Origin: Chitinophaga caeni
GTDB lineage: Bacteria > Bacteroidota > Bacteroidia > Chitinophagales > Chitinophagaceae
Direction of reading: 5' to 3'
NCBI RefSeq assembly: GCF_002557795.1
Contig: NZ_CP023777.1
Span: 3,605,001 to 3,669,000 of the forward strand
Length of the DNA: 64,000 bases
This document shows positions 51,868-61,685 of this stretch, piece after piece (position 1 is the first letter of the stretch; each line of letters opens with the position of its first letter). Under the pieces are notes generated by a model. That model did not search any database. It was not told the origin of the DNA and worked only from the letters and a program-made list of their open reading frames with translations. The position numbers were made by a program, and so were the translations under genes.

Positions 51868-54387
51868 TTAACGCACCTGGATGTTCCCGCCAAGTAAGCC
51901 GCCTAGCCCTACGCGCACGCCTACCCTCGTTGGTGAGTCACTCTGGTATCCTGCCACCACGTCTACCCTGAATATTTTCAATATATTTTCCAAGCCGGCA
52001 AAGACCTCGTAATACTGGTTGTCCTTATTAACATAGAAAATGTTTGAGCCTGCTACCAGGTTCCATTTCAAACGGTTGAATAACGGTATCTTATTGGTCA
52101 GTAAACCATTGAAATGATGTTCAACGTTCAACATCCCGTATAGGGATGCTGTATTACTATATTTATAATAAGGAGCTAGCTGGAAGCTGTTTAAATAATT
52201 GATGTTATAAAAAGTTTGGTTGCCGTTAAAATGCTGCATGTCGGGTATGGTATAAGCATTGTCATTGAAGAACCCGCCGGTAGTAACACGGTATTTGAAC
52301 ATGCCGAACAGTTTAAAATTCAAGTTATCCGTAACGGAAAAGTTCCATTTGTCATAATCCACATCGCTGCCTAATACATCTTTGATGCCCTTGCTGTAGG
52401 AAACACTAAATGTGGGGTATTTCGATCCTAAAGGTACCTTCCCCGTCGGAAATTCAATAAACCGTTGACCGGGCTGATAACTCGCATTTACGTTGAAAAT
52501 GACAGCTTGCGAACGTTCGAATGGTATATCTGCTAAATCCTCGGGATGGTTCGGTGTAAAGGACTTCTTATCGTTTTTGAAGATTACAAAATCAGTCGTG
52601 TTCTGCAATGGTAAACGATCTTCATATAACAAGGTGCTGCTTAACCTCAATGAACTGGTCCATGCTCTTTGGAAACCCAAAAAGCCAAACCAGTTTTCAT
52701 ATAGTTTCATGTAGTTGTCTTTGAATAGCAACGTATAAAACTCGTTGGTTAAAGGATCGATCGGGTTCGCTTTATTAAATTGGCTGACCCTTTTACCGCC
52801 GCCGAATGACCATGTATTGCGTGCATTCGTATTGCGGCCGGGCTTTAAACCGGAATATGCGAAATAGGCATTACCATTAAAATGTTGGTTACTGATGCCG
52901 TACCTTAACTCTGTCTGCGATACAAGGGATCTTCCTTTCCCCAAGTTAAACGACATATTGCTAACTATCCTAGGCACTATACCTTCGACTGTATTGTATT
53001 GTAATGATTTTGCCAGCCCCTTTATATTAAAAGTATGCTGTGCGACCACGGTATCATCCATGAAATAATGCCTGCGGGTTACCCCGCCCCAAATAATATC
53101 TGTAAACTTAACGTGTCCTTGCTTTGCTTTTAAACTATCAATATTTTTCCTGAGGTTGGCGCTGTCCTTCATCGCCCTTGAAATACTATCTTTTTTCCTG
53201 AAATCTTCTACTTCTTCTTTTTCCAAAGGTACAGGCCTGATGGTGTCCCAATATGCCATGCTCCGTTTTTGAGAGGCACTGTCATATTTCATCAATGTTT
53301 GATTAAAATAACCTTTCTTGAATGTAGGGTGCAGGTTGTATTTGGAATATACATTCACGAAGGTGCCGCCCAGGTTAAACCCGAATTGGTGCAAAGTAAA
53401 TGTTAGTACCTGGTCTTTAATACGCCAGGTGCCGGCTTCTACCGGAATATGCGTTTGCTTGATTTCCAAGCTATCGATTAACTCCAACTGGTAATCCTTG
53501 GTCAACATCAAGTCGGTACTATGTATCCTCCAGTCATCATCCGTAATAAAAATATAGCCTGAAAACAAGGGCTCGAACTTTCGCCTCGGGATCACTAATA
53601 TCTTGTTGACCGTTTTGCCATCTTCGATAAAGGTTCCTTCGAGGCGGTATTTATAATAGAATAAAGCGTTATTGGCTATCGGTGAAATGAATCCCCGCGG
53701 ATTCAATTGTGAAGATAATGGTTGTACATTCGCTTCGTAAAAATTGATAAACATTGGGAAGCTAATGCCGTAGCCATCGCCGCCACTCACCCGATCTGAA
53801 ATCACTTCCAATTTGAGCTTGTTAGGTTCCTGGTAGGCAACCTGCGTTACGGACTCCGACAGGAAAACGATGCCTTTGCCGGAAGAATCTACCCCCAGGT
53901 CACCCTTGTCTATTTTTTGCCCGAAAACTTTCCTTGGAACGCCTTTCAGCTTCAGTTGATTTTTTATATAAGATTCACAGGTATAAGCATTCACCTGGTT
54001 CAAATAGAACTCCCTTTTCTTAATGGCTTGCCGGATGATTTCATAAGCCGGGTCCTCCCCGCCTGATTTGATCACCACCTCCTTGATCTGCATACTGAGC
54101 GGTTTCAATACAATGTTCAGTTCAAGGTCGTTATTGACAACCGTTATGGCTTTCTCTTGCTTTTGGTAGCCCATATATTGACAAACAATCGTATAACTTC
54201 CCGGGGATACATCGAGAACGTATTCCCCGCTCATATTAGTCGTCGTCCCGTTCGTAGTACCCTTGAGGTAAACGGTTGCAAAAGCAAGGGGATTGTTTTG
54301 CTCATCGGTAATTTTACCATGGATAGTACTAGCTTGGGAAACGTTTCCAATTAGCAGGAATAGGGTAATAACGGATATAATTCGCAT
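51868..54387 (-). CDS. DUF5686 outer-membrane protein with carboxypeptidase-regulatory domain
   Basis: 839 residues. Signal peptide ~1-19 (MRIISVITLFLLIGNVSQA), then a carboxypeptidase-regulatory-like beta-sandwich (~22-105: ITDEQNNPLAFATVYLKGTT, YTIVCQYMGYQKQEKAI). The remaining ~730 residues are DUF5686, with YEIIRQAIKKREFYLNQVNA, YTCESYIKNQLKLKGVPRKV and many alternating hydrophobic strands near the C-terminus typical of a beta-barrel (last strand ...VGVRVGLGGLLGGNIQVR). Expected in the outer membrane; function unknown, though the architecture resembles TonB receptors without a plug. A -7-like box (TATTTTTG, 54392-54399) is only 5 nt from the start, so a leaderless transcript is possible. 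Confidence 0.9.
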   Translation of the reverse strand: MRIISVITLFLLIGNVSQASTIHGKITDEQNNPLAFATVYLKGTTNGTTTNMSGEYVLDVSPGSYTIVCQYMGYQKQEKAITVVNNDLELNIVLKPLSMQIKEVVIKSGGEDPAYEIIRQAIKKREFYLNQVNAYTCESYIKNQLKLKGVPRKVFGQKIDKGDLGVDSSGKGIVFLSESVTQVAYQEPNKLKLEVISDRVSGGDGYGISFPMFINFYEANVQPLSSQLNPRGFISPIANNALFYYKYRLEGTFIEDGKTVNKILVIPRRKFEPLFSGYIFITDDDWRIHSTDLMLTKDYQLELIDSLEIKQTHIPVEAGTWRIKDQVLTFTLHQFGFNLGGTFVNVYSKYNLHPTFKKGYFNQTLMKYDSASQKRSMAYWDTIRPVPLEKEEVEDFRKKDSISRAMKDSANLRKNIDSLKAKQGHVKFTDIIWGGVTRRHYFMDDTVVAQHTFNIKGLAKSLQYNTVEGIVPRIVSNMSFNLGKGRSLVSQTELRYGISNQHFNGNAYFAYSGLKPGRNTNARNTWSFGGGKRVSQFNKANPIDPLTNEFYTLLFKDNYMKLYENWFGFLGFQRAWTSSLRLSSTLLYEDRLPLQNTTDFVIFKNDKKSFTPNHPEDLADIPFERSQAVIFNVNASYQPGQRFIEFPTGKVPLGSKYPTFSVSYSKGIKDVLGSDVDYDKWNFSVTDNLNFKLFGMFKYRVTTGGFFNDNAYTIPDMQHFNGNQTFYNINYLNSFQLAPYYKYSNTASLYGMLNVEHHFNGLLTNKIPLFNRLKWNLVAGSNIFYVNKDNQYYEVFAGLENILKIFRVDVVAGYQSDSPTRVGVRVGLGGLLGGNIQVR

Positions 54388-54521
54388 GGGTCAAAAATAA
54401 TCGCATAGATCATTTATCGTGAGCCTCCCGCTCTATTTTAGAGAATTTTTAACCGGGTATTGGCTTTCTCTTAACAGTTCTAGGTTGCCATCAAGATAAG
54501 ATTATGATTGCTAAATCGGGT

Positions 54522-54896
54522 TCAACTATAAACGGAACGTACTTTTTTCGGAAATCGCTTATTCCGCACGAAAGCAGCGGTCATCATAGAGAAGCCGCCT
54601 ACAATCCCACCTAGTAAAGCAGTAATTACAACGATCGTTTTCGGCGCATAACGTTGCAATAATAGTTGACTGATTCGATTAGCCATAATATGATCGTTAT
54701 AAAGATCAATAATAAAGGCCAGGCTAAACCAAAGCAATGCGATGGATAAAAATCCACAAATAAACGCCGTACCGGCCTTCTGAGGAATAAGTAACCCGAT
54801 CAAGAATGCAGCAATAGCAATCGCCCACCAATCCAAAAACAATCCCAATCCATAGGCTGCCGCCGCCGTTAAAATTAGAGCAACAATAAAACGCAT
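54522..54896 (-). CDS. Small membrane protein of unknown function
   Basis: 124 residues with four probable hydrophobic helices (~3-20, ~25-45, ~48-66, ~88-110) and a basic C-terminal tail (RNKRFPKKVRSVYS), which places the tail in the cytoplasm. No family was recognised. Codon use looks normal for the neighbourhood, and the frame is intact. Located between the DUF5686 and metZ genes on the same strand but with gaps of over 130 bp on both sides. Confidence 0.7.
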   Translation of the reverse strand: MRFIVALILTAAAAYGLGLFLDWWAIAIAAFLIGLLIPQKAGTAFICGFLSIALLWFSLAFIIDLYNDHIMANRISQLLLQRYAPKTIVVITALLGGIVGGFSMMTAAFVRNKRFPKKVRSVYS

Positions 54897-55116
54897 ATAT
54901 GCAGGTTATAAATTTTGAAAGGCATTTTCAAAGGAACTTCTATTTAATCGTAACCGGTTCACTCAAATACCACATTTACTCATACCAACTCAATAGAAAC
55001 CAAACACCATCACACAACACTGAATTTAATACATTTTTACAAATTCTCCTTAGAAGAAAAATATCAAAACCATCAAGCCCCTCAAAAAAATCCCTGAAAG
55101 CGCTCAATGAAGTTAT

Positions 55117-56298
55117 CTAAGCCATGCTTTTCTCCAATGCCTGCTCGATATCATTCATGATATCGTCCACGTGTTCCAAACCGATAGATACCCTGATCAA
55201 GCCCGGGGTGATACCTACTTGCAAACGTTCCGTTTCCGACAGTTTCGCATGCGTAGTGGAAGAAGGATGCGAAGCAATGCTTCTGCTATCACCTAGATTA
55301 GCTGTCAGCGACAATAACTTGAGGTTATTTAAGAACCGCCTGCCCTTATCTAAGCCGCCCTTAATCTCGAAGCAAACTACGCCGCCACCTTTACTCATTT
55401 GTTTCTTCGCGATTTCGTATTGTGGGTGGCTGGGTAAGAAAGGATATTTTACCCATTCCAGGTGCGGGTTGCGCTCCAAGCGTTGCGCTATCTCCAGGGC
55501 GCTGGCGCTGTGCTTATCCATCCTCACATGTAAAGTTTCCAAGCTTTTGCTCAACACCCATGCATTGAATGGCGACATCGACGGCCCGGTACTCCTGCAA
55601 AAAGTGTAAACATCTTTCACTAAATCTTTCCGGCCCACAACCACACCGCCCAATACGCGACCTTGTCCATCGATCCATTTCGTGGCGGAATGCACCACGA
55701 GATCAGCCCCAAATTCAACCGGGCGTTGAATCACGGGTGTAGCAAAACAATTATCCACGCAGAGTAAAATGTTATGCTTCTTCGCAATCGCGGAGAGTAT
55801 AGACATATCAACGATTTCCAAACCGGGGTTCGATGGCGTTTCCACGTAGATCATCCGTGTCGTTGGTTTTACCAGGGCTTCCACCGAAGCGGGATCGTTG
55901 ATATCGAAATAATCATGAGAAAATCCCCATTTCGGGAAAAACTTCGTAATGATCGTATGGGTAGACCCGAAGATGGATCTTGAAGAAATCAAGTGGTCGC
56001 CTGTTTGCATGAAAGCCATGAAACAAGCAAATATGGCGCTCATACCCGAAGCAGTTGAAAAACCGCTTTCCGCACCTTCCAATGCAATCATTTTACGGGT
56101 AAACTCGTCTACGCTAGGATTGCTGAAACGACTGTAAATATTATCGTCGGTTTCATCGGCAAAAGCCGCCCTCATCTCTTCGGCATTATCGAAGCAGAAG
56201 CTGGAAGTGAGGAACATTGGCGTCGAATGTTCCATTTGTTCGGTACGGTGCGTTTGTAAACGTACCGCGTCTGTTTCCGGATGGTAGGATGATTTCAT
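55117..56298 (-). CDS. metZ: O-succinyl/O-acetylhomoserine sulfhydrylase (trans-sulfuration PLP enzyme)
   Basis: 393 residues of the Cys/Met-metabolism PLP family. NIYSRFSNPSVDEFTRKMIA, the SGMSAI substrate loop (~84-89), YVETPSNPGLEIVDMSILSA, VDNCFATPVIQRPVEFGADL and the PLP lysine Lys207 in HSATKWIDGQG are visible; the end has SIGLEHVDDIMNDI. It adds sulfide to an activated homoserine to give homocysteine for methionine synthesis, with metX just upstream supplying the acylated substrate. Cystathionine gamma-synthase or gamma-lyase are alternatives, but the metX neighbour and sequence style favour a sulfhydrylase. 16 bp behind osmC, so an osmC-metZ operon. Confidence 0.85.
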   Translation of the reverse strand: MKSSYHPETDAVRLQTHRTEQMEHSTPMFLTSSFCFDNAEEMRAAFADETDDNIYSRFSNPSVDEFTRKMIALEGAESGFSTASGMSAIFACFMAFMQTGDHLISSRSIFGSTHTIITKFFPKWGFSHDYFDINDPASVEALVKPTTRMIYVETPSNPGLEIVDMSILSAIAKKHNILLCVDNCFATPVIQRPVEFGADLVVHSATKWIDGQGRVLGGVVVGRKDLVKDVYTFCRSTGPSMSPFNAWVLSKSLETLHVRMDKHSASALEIAQRLERNPHLEWVKYPFLPSHPQYEIAKKQMSKGGGVVCFEIKGGLDKGRRFLNNLKLLSLTANLGDSRSIASHPSSTTHAKLSETERLQVGITPGLIRVSIGLEHVDDIMNDIEQALEKSMA

Positions 56299-56314
56299 GC
56301 TAAAATTCTTTGTA

Positions 56315-56743
56315 CTAATTGGCAGATTCGTTTACTTTCACTTCCCAGGTCAGGTTCGTATTACCCTGGCGCAGTGTTTCGGCTACGGAACAATATTTAT
56401 CCATCGATAATTCTACGGCCCTACGCGCTTTGTCCGGGTCCACATCGCCATCAATACGGAATACCAGGTGTGCCGATTCCCAAAGCGATGGTTCCTTACC
56501 CTTCTCCCGTTCTGCATCGATCGAAATTTCAAAACCTGTAATATGCTGACGTTGCTTCTTCAGGATCATCACTACATCTATCGCGGAACAGCCTCCCAAA
56601 CCCATGATCAACATTTGCATGGGACGGATACCGTTGTTCTTACCCCCGTTTTCGACGGATGAATCCATCAAAACAGAATGACCCAATTCATCTACAGCTT
56701 CCATATTGAAGCTGTCATCGATTCTTTTCAAAGCTATTTTCAT
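56315..56743 (-). CDS. OsmC family peroxiredoxin-like protein
   Basis: 142 residues. The OsmC/Ohr fold carries two redox cysteines: Cys52 in LGGCSAIDVVMILKKQ and Cys118 in MDKYCSVAETLRQG. MQMLIMGLGGCS and FEISIDAEREKGKEPSLWES are typical of the YhfA-like subgroup. Members reduce organic hydroperoxides or act in sulfur-related redox chemistry; placement in one operon with metZ fits a link to sulfur metabolism. An exact TAnnTTTG box lies 24 nt before the ATG. Confidence 0.88.
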   Translation of the reverse strand: MKIALKRIDDSFNMEAVDELGHSVLMDSSVENGGKNNGIRPMQMLIMGLGGCSAIDVVMILKKQRQHITGFEISIDAEREKGKEPSLWESAHLVFRIDGDVDPDKARRAVELSMDKYCSVAETLRQGNTNLTWEVKVNESAN

Positions 56744-57070
56744 CGTATTACATGCTTATTTGGCTTCAAAGATAATCAATATCAACCAGCATAGCTACCC
56801 CCTTGCTGCCGATCCTGGCAGTTTGTTGATAATACCCTTCCCCGGGATGCGGCCGGTAAGTTGCAAGTTAGATTTGTTAGTCAGCACCAGTTCTCTACCC
56901 GGCGCCGGTTGTGTCACTCACTGCATCCGTATGAATCCTGCCAAGCTTTTTTCCCTGTAGTATCCGGCGCTCCCGGGATGTCAATGCCCGTAACATGATG
57001 CTGCTAAGTAAAGCCCCGGGGCGTATAAATTCGGTTAATTCCTTGTTACAATGCCGCTGTTCGATTAATT
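56744..57070. other. GC-rich, palindrome-rich region between osmC and metX
   Basis: 327 bp, unusually G+C-rich for an intergenic region here. It contains CTGCC-GATCCT-GGCAG, CCGGCGCCGG (56899-56908) with a distant partner CCGGCGC (56964-56970), TCCCGGGA (56971-56978) and CCCCGGGG (57014-57021). It could be a structured leader RNA for metX or osmC-metZ, or decayed coding sequence. No SAM-I, SAM-II or cobalamin riboswitch core was recognised. Confidence 0.45.
56767..56774 (-). promoter_or_regulatory. Putative -7 element (TATCTTTG) of osmC-metZ
   Basis: Exact TAnnTTTG on the minus strand, 24 nt before the osmC ATG; no clear -33 box. Confidence 0.4.
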
Positions 57071-58117
57071 TTGCGCAAAATTGAATCATTGGCACAGGCA
57101 ATTTATCATATCGATCAAACATTTGAATTGGAATCCGGCGAAGCGCTTCCTGCTTTGGATATCGCGTACAGCACCTACGGTACACTCAATGCCGGCGGCG
57201 ATAACGTGATCTGGATTTGTCACGCCCTGACGGCTAACTCGCAGGTGGCCGATTGGTGGTCGGGACTGGTAGGTGATGGTAAGCCGATTGATACGTCGAA
57301 GTATTTTGTTATCTGTGCCAACATCCTGGGTTCTTGCTACGGCACCACCGGGCCGCATAGCATAAACCCGGCTACGGGAGAGCCTTATTTCGCATCTTTC
57401 CCACAAATCACGATCCGCGATATCGTGAAGGCACACCAGTTGTTGAGAAAACACTTGGACATCCGCAAAATTCATCTTCTCGTTGGCGGTTCAATGGGCG
57501 GTTACCAAGTATTAGAATGGTCGATTTTAGAACCCGCTGTCATCGACCGGTTGTTCATCTTGTGTACAGGCGCTGCGGAAAGTGCCTGGGGAATTGCCGT
57601 TCACACCTCGCAACGCCTGGCTATCGAAGCGGATCCTACATGGAATTTGCCTCAGCCGGATGCAGGTAGAAATGGTTTAAAAGCTGCCCGTGGCATCGGT
57701 ATGATCTCGTACCGGAACTATCAAACTTTTGTACGCACACAATCTGATCCCGATAAAGAAAAAGTAGATCATTTCAGGGCATCTTCATATATCAATTATC
57801 AAGGCGACAAGTTGGTTAAGCGCTTCAATGCCCAAAGTTATTGGATCTTGACCAAGGCAATGGATAGCCATAACATTGCACGCGGCAGAGATGGCGATAC
57901 GGATGACATGCTGAAAAAAATTCTTCAACCAACCTTACTCATCGGCATTACCAGCGATATATTATGTCCTCCGGAAGAACAGCGTTTAATCGCGGAAAAT
58001 ATGCCGCACACGATTTACCATGAAATCGATTCCCCGTATGGTCATGATGGTTTCCTGATTGAATTTGAAACGATCGGCGCAATATTATTGGACTTCTTGG
58101 ATAAAAAAGAGATTTAG
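57071..58117 (+). CDS. metX: Homoserine O-acetyltransferase MetX
   Basis: 348 residues, alpha/beta-hydrolase fold. Diagnostic segments: LDIAYSTYGTLNAGGDNVIW, CHALTANSQVADWWSGLVG, ANILGSCYGTTGPHSINP, nucleophile elbow VGGSMGGYQ, DILCPPEEQ with the catalytic Asp and YGHDGFLIE with the catalytic His. It acylates homoserine for methionine synthesis (acetyl donor presumed; succinyl use cannot be excluded). The start is uncertain: no in-frame ATG precedes the conserved region, so TTG at 57071 is proposed; TTG at 57089 is an alternative. Divergent from osmC-metZ, with which it forms a methionine cluster. Confidence 0.92.
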   Translation: MRKIESLAQAIYHIDQTFELESGEALPALDIAYSTYGTLNAGGDNVIWICHALTANSQVADWWSGLVGDGKPIDTSKYFVICANILGSCYGTTGPHSINPATGEPYFASFPQITIRDIVKAHQLLRKHLDIRKIHLLVGGSMGGYQVLEWSILEPAVIDRLFILCTGAAESAWGIAVHTSQRLAIEADPTWNLPQPDAGRNGLKAARGIGMISYRNYQTFVRTQSDPDKEKVDHFRASSYINYQGDKLVKRFNAQSYWILTKAMDSHNIARGRDGDTDDMLKKILQPTLLIGITSDILCPPEEQRLIAENMPHTIYHEIDSPYGHDGFLIEFETIGAILLDFLDKKEI

Positions 58118-58147
58118 TAGCGTTTCAAACGTTCGGAAAGCCTTGCT

Positions 58148-58327
58148 GGTTCGAGCTTCCAAGCTCGGACCGACGAACAATTTGGAACATTGACAATTTT
58201 ATCGGAAACGAAAAAGCGCGCCCTCCCCGCACATAAACATTCAATTTAGAATTCCTAAAACAGGTGCACGATATCCTATCAGTAGAACATTATACCACGC
58301 GGAAGTCTGAGCTTGGAAGCTCGAACC
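58148..58327. repeat. 180-bp intergenic inverted-repeat element (type GAGCTTCCAAGCTC)
   Basis: 22-bp arms at 58148-58169 (GGTTCGAGCTTCCAAGCTCGGA) and 58306-58327 are inverted copies with one mismatch. Each arm is itself nearly palindromic (GAGCTT-CC-AAGCTC). The ~136-bp centre contains no gene. A related element lies at 63043-63201. Looks like a non-autonomous, transposon-like or REP-type sequence. Confidence 0.75.
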
Positions 58328-58712
58328 TGCAAAGAATTTTGAGTATTTAATTATTTGCCGAAAGCATTCTGAAAAAAGCAATGCAAAATTTAGCATTCGG
58401 CCAGTGATTTTGTATTCCTAAATTTCTTATATTTAGATTAATTAAACATATTTCTTAGTAACCTTAGTAACTGACCGTGCTTTAATCCAGGTAGGAAAAG
58501 CTGTTGTTGAAATGTAGTGCCTGTAGATTTATTAACCTTTAACCAAAAATTCCAGGGTCGCAACAATGATTCCCTAGCTAGGCTGATTCAATCCAATTGA
58601 AAAGCATATGCTGATAAAAGATGATACTTTTTTAATCCACAGCTCCTTTCGGAGACTTATAGAACAATAATTATAGAGTAATATTTCAGAGACACCCTAA
58701 ATTCCATCATTT
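58328..58712. other. Upstream region of the TonB receptor gene
   Basis: About 385 bp without a gene. AT-rich stretches and a weak CTCCTTTCGGAG hairpin (58646-58657) are present. No promoter matching the consensus exactly was found. Confidence 0.4.
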
Positions 58713-61574
58713 ATGAAGAGCAGTTTACACAAATTCTGCCTGCTACTAACAATGCTGTGTACCACGGTAATGCTTCAGTATGCCTCGGCGCAACAAAATT
58801 CAACCCTGCAAGGAACGGTTACCAACAAAACTACAGGTGAAAAACTGGTAGGTGTTTCTGTTGCCGTGAAAGGAACTAATACGGGAACAGTTACAGATGG
58901 TGAAGGACAATTTAAATTAACGGTAAGCCAACCTTTCCCTATCACATTAACCTTTAGTTATGTAGGCTTTAAAACGCAGGACCTGGTCGTTACCAATGCG
59001 GGGCAAACAATAGAAGTGGCGCTTGTTTCCACGCAAATACTCGGGCAGGAAGTCGTGGTTTCGGCTAGCCGCGTTTCCCAAAGCATCATGGAATCGCCTG
59101 TATCCATAGAGAAAATCAATACGCAAGCGATCCGTGAAACCCCCGCGATGAGCTTTTATAACTCTTTACAAAATATTAAAGGCGTGGAGTTTAGTACACA
59201 GAGTTTAACGTTTAACTCGGTAACTACCCGCGGTTTTAATTCAAATGGTAATACCCGTTTCAACCAGTTTGTTGATGGAATGGATAACCAGGCGCCCGGC
59301 CTGAACTTCTCCGTGGGTAATATCCTGGGCATGAGCGACCTGGATGTTGAAAGCGTTGAATTGTTACCCGGCGCCTCTTCCGCTTTATATGGCGCAGGTG
59401 GTACAAATGGTACCTTGATTATGACGAGTAAAAATCCTTACGATTACCAGGGATTAAGCCTTCAATTAAAAGGCGGGATCAACCATGTCGGTAAGAAACA
59501 AGGGGTCGGCACCAGTTTCATTCCCGATCTGAGCGCCCGGTATGCCAAGGCATTCGGGAAATTCGCGTTCAAAGTAGGCGTTTCTTATATGCAAGCCAAT
59601 GATTGGAGGGCTCAAGATTCTTCTAATATCAACCGCTTATTCCTGAAAAATATTCCCGGCTATTCCCATAAAGACGATCCTAATTATGACGGTATCAACG
59701 TGTATGGCGATGAGATCAATGCGAATTTGCAAGATGCCGCTAACGGGATCTTGAACGCCATGCGTCAGCAGATTATAGCTCAATACCAACAAGCCAACGG
59801 CGGCGCTAATCCCCCACCGGGATATGTAGATGCCGCTTTACAAACATTACCGCAGGCGCAACCTTTTTTACTGGGTTTGCAAAATGGGCTGATTCCTGAT
59901 ACCGTTGTATCCCGTACCGGTTACAATGAATCTGATGTGGTAGATTATGATACCCGGATTTTAAGAGCTAACCTTGCTTTGCATTACAGGTTTACGAATA
60001 CTTTGGAATTAATTCTACAAGGAAACTGGGGGCGCGGTACCAGTGTTTACACAGGCGCCGATCGTTATTCTCTCAGTGATTTCAATATGGGTCAATATAA
60101 AGTCGAACTGCGCGGTAAAAACTTCTATGTTCGCGGTTACACGACGCAGGAACGTTCCGGCGATTCTTATAATGCTACTGCCCTCTCCAGCTTGATGAAC
60201 GAAACTTGGTCGCCCAGCGCTTCTGAATGGTACCCCACATTTATCGGTAACCTGGTGGGTGCAAGGGCGCAAGGTCAAGATTTAAGCACGGCATTATTAT
60301 ACGCTAGGAGCCAAGCGGATGCAAACCGCTATTTACCGGGAACTCCTGAATTTGAAGCGGCGAAGAAAGACCTAACGAATCGCTATATCGGTGTTGGTGC
60401 TGGCCGTGGAGGGGCAAAATTCAACGATAAAACAAATATGTACCATTATGAGGGGATGTATAATTTCAGCGATGCTATCAAGATATTCGATTTACAAGTA
60501 GGCGCTTCTTACAGGAGGTACGATTTAAATTCCGATGGTACGATCTTCGATGATGCCAACCAGGATATTAAAATTGATGAATACGGCGGGTTCTTGCAAG
60601 TACATAAGAAATTGGCACAAGATAAGATCAGTTTAACCGGCTCTGTTCGCTATGATAAAAATGAAAATTTTACAGGGCGTTTTACCCCGCGTTTAGCAGC
60701 AGTATTTACGGTAGCGCCTGAAAATAATATCCGCTTATCTTATCAAACAGGTTTCCGCAATCCAACCACGCAAAATCAATATATCGATTTACTCGTTCGG
60801 GCCAATACCCGTTTAATCGGCGGTTTACAAAGTATGTTGGAGAAATATGACCTTTATAATAACAAGGGCTATACACAAGCAAGTGTTCAACAGTTCCAAC
60901 TTACAGGGGATCCTAGCGTGCTGAAGCAACATACCTTTGCCAAGTTCAAGCCCGAAAGTGTTAGCGCTTACGAGATCGGTTACCGCGGCTTGATTAACAA
61001 GAGACTTTTAATCGATGCTTATTACTATTATAACAGGTACAAAAATTTTGTTTCTACACTAAACATCATTCAATCTCCCGATGGAACCCCGATGGGCTTA
61101 GCGAGTTCCGATGCCAAGATCTTCTCAACCGTAGTTAATAGCACGAACGAAGTGAAAACACATGGTGGCGCTATCGGTTTGGATTATGTTGTCAATACCT
61201 GGACTTTCTCTACCAATACCTCCTTTAATACGATCGTAGATAAATCCACGGAGTTGTATAACGATTTCAACACCCCCAAATGGCGTTTTAATCTCGGCGT
61301 AGGTAACCGGAACGTTTATAAAAACATCGGCTTCAACATTAATTTCCGTTGGCAGGACACTTACCGCTGGACTTCCACTTTCGCTGTTGGAGATGTGCCG
61401 GCATTCAGTACATTGGATGCACAGGTCAACTACAAAATTCCATCCGCGAAAGCGATGGTTAAGATCGGCGGATCGAATGTGTTGAATCACCAGTATATTA
61501 CTTCATTCGGTAATCCTTCTATTGGTGCGGTTTACTATGCATCGATTACGTTTGAAGGCTTGTTGGCAAAATAA
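58713..61574 (+). CDS. TonB-dependent outer-membrane receptor with carboxypeptidase-regulatory domain
   Basis: 953 residues. Signal peptide ending near residue 26 (QYASA), a carboxypeptidase-regulatory-like domain at ~30-110 (GTVTNKTTGEKLVGVSVAVK), plug domain ~125-245 with SFYNSLQNIKGVEF, TTRGFNSNGNTRF and VELLPGASSALYGAGGTNGT, then a large beta-barrel to the end, whose last strands include IGGSNVLNHQYITSFGNP and VYYASITFEGLLAK. It imports an unidentified ligand using the proton-motive force through TonB. No SusD partner follows, so it is not a standard Sus pair; the GxNGTL-type plug suggests a siderophore- or vitamin-like or other small ligand, but this is inference. Confidence 0.93.
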   Translation: MKSSLHKFCLLLTMLCTTVMLQYASAQQNSTLQGTVTNKTTGEKLVGVSVAVKGTNTGTVTDGEGQFKLTVSQPFPITLTFSYVGFKTQDLVVTNAGQTIEVALVSTQILGQEVVVSASRVSQSIMESPVSIEKINTQAIRETPAMSFYNSLQNIKGVEFSTQSLTFNSVTTRGFNSNGNTRFNQFVDGMDNQAPGLNFSVGNILGMSDLDVESVELLPGASSALYGAGGTNGTLIMTSKNPYDYQGLSLQLKGGINHVGKKQGVGTSFIPDLSARYAKAFGKFAFKVGVSYMQANDWRAQDSSNINRLFLKNIPGYSHKDDPNYDGINVYGDEINANLQDAANGILNAMRQQIIAQYQQANGGANPPPGYVDAALQTLPQAQPFLLGLQNGLIPDTVVSRTGYNESDVVDYDTRILRANLALHYRFTNTLELILQGNWGRGTSVYTGADRYSLSDFNMGQYKVELRGKNFYVRGYTTQERSGDSYNATALSSLMNETWSPSASEWYPTFIGNLVGARAQGQDLSTALLYARSQADANRYLPGTPEFEAAKKDLTNRYIGVGAGRGGAKFNDKTNMYHYEGMYNFSDAIKIFDLQVGASYRRYDLNSDGTIFDDANQDIKIDEYGGFLQVHKKLAQDKISLTGSVRYDKNENFTGRFTPRLAAVFTVAPENNIRLSYQTGFRNPTTQNQYIDLLVRANTRLIGGLQSMLEKYDLYNNKGYTQASVQQFQLTGDPSVLKQHTFAKFKPESVSAYEIGYRGLINKRLLIDAYYYYNRYKNFVSTLNIIQSPDGTPMGLASSDAKIFSTVVNSTNEVKTHGGAIGLDYVVNTWTFSTNTSFNTIVDKSTELYNDFNTPKWRFNLGVGNRNVYKNIGFNINFRWQDTYRWTSTFAVGDVPAFSTLDAQVNYKIPSAKAMVKIGGSNVLNHQYITSFGNPSIGAVYYASITFEGLLAK

Positions 61575-61608
61575 TAATCATCCAAAACAGATCTTGCCAT
61601 ATATAGTG

Positions 61609-61640
61609 AAGGCCCGGCTTTACACCCGGGCCTTCGATTT
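61609..61640. terminator. Terminator between the TonB receptor and ychF
   Basis: Perfect 10-bp stem GAAGGCCCGG / CCGGGCCTTC (61609-61618, 61627-61636) with an 8-nt loop, then GATTTGTTG. Shared by the two convergent genes; T-tract weak. Confidence 0.75.
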
Positions 61641-61685
61641 GTTGTAACCTTCAACTAGTGAAGTATCTTTTATCTAAATGATAGA

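Noticed and set aside
54899-55120. 73-codon plus-strand frame before metZ
   Set aside because: No recognisable domain, low-complexity basic composition, and it overlaps the end of metZ on the other strand; treated as chance.
56744-57070. SAM-I or cobalamin riboswitch before metX or osmC-metZ
   Set aside because: Conserved cores of these riboswitches could not be found on either strand; only generic GC palindromes are present.
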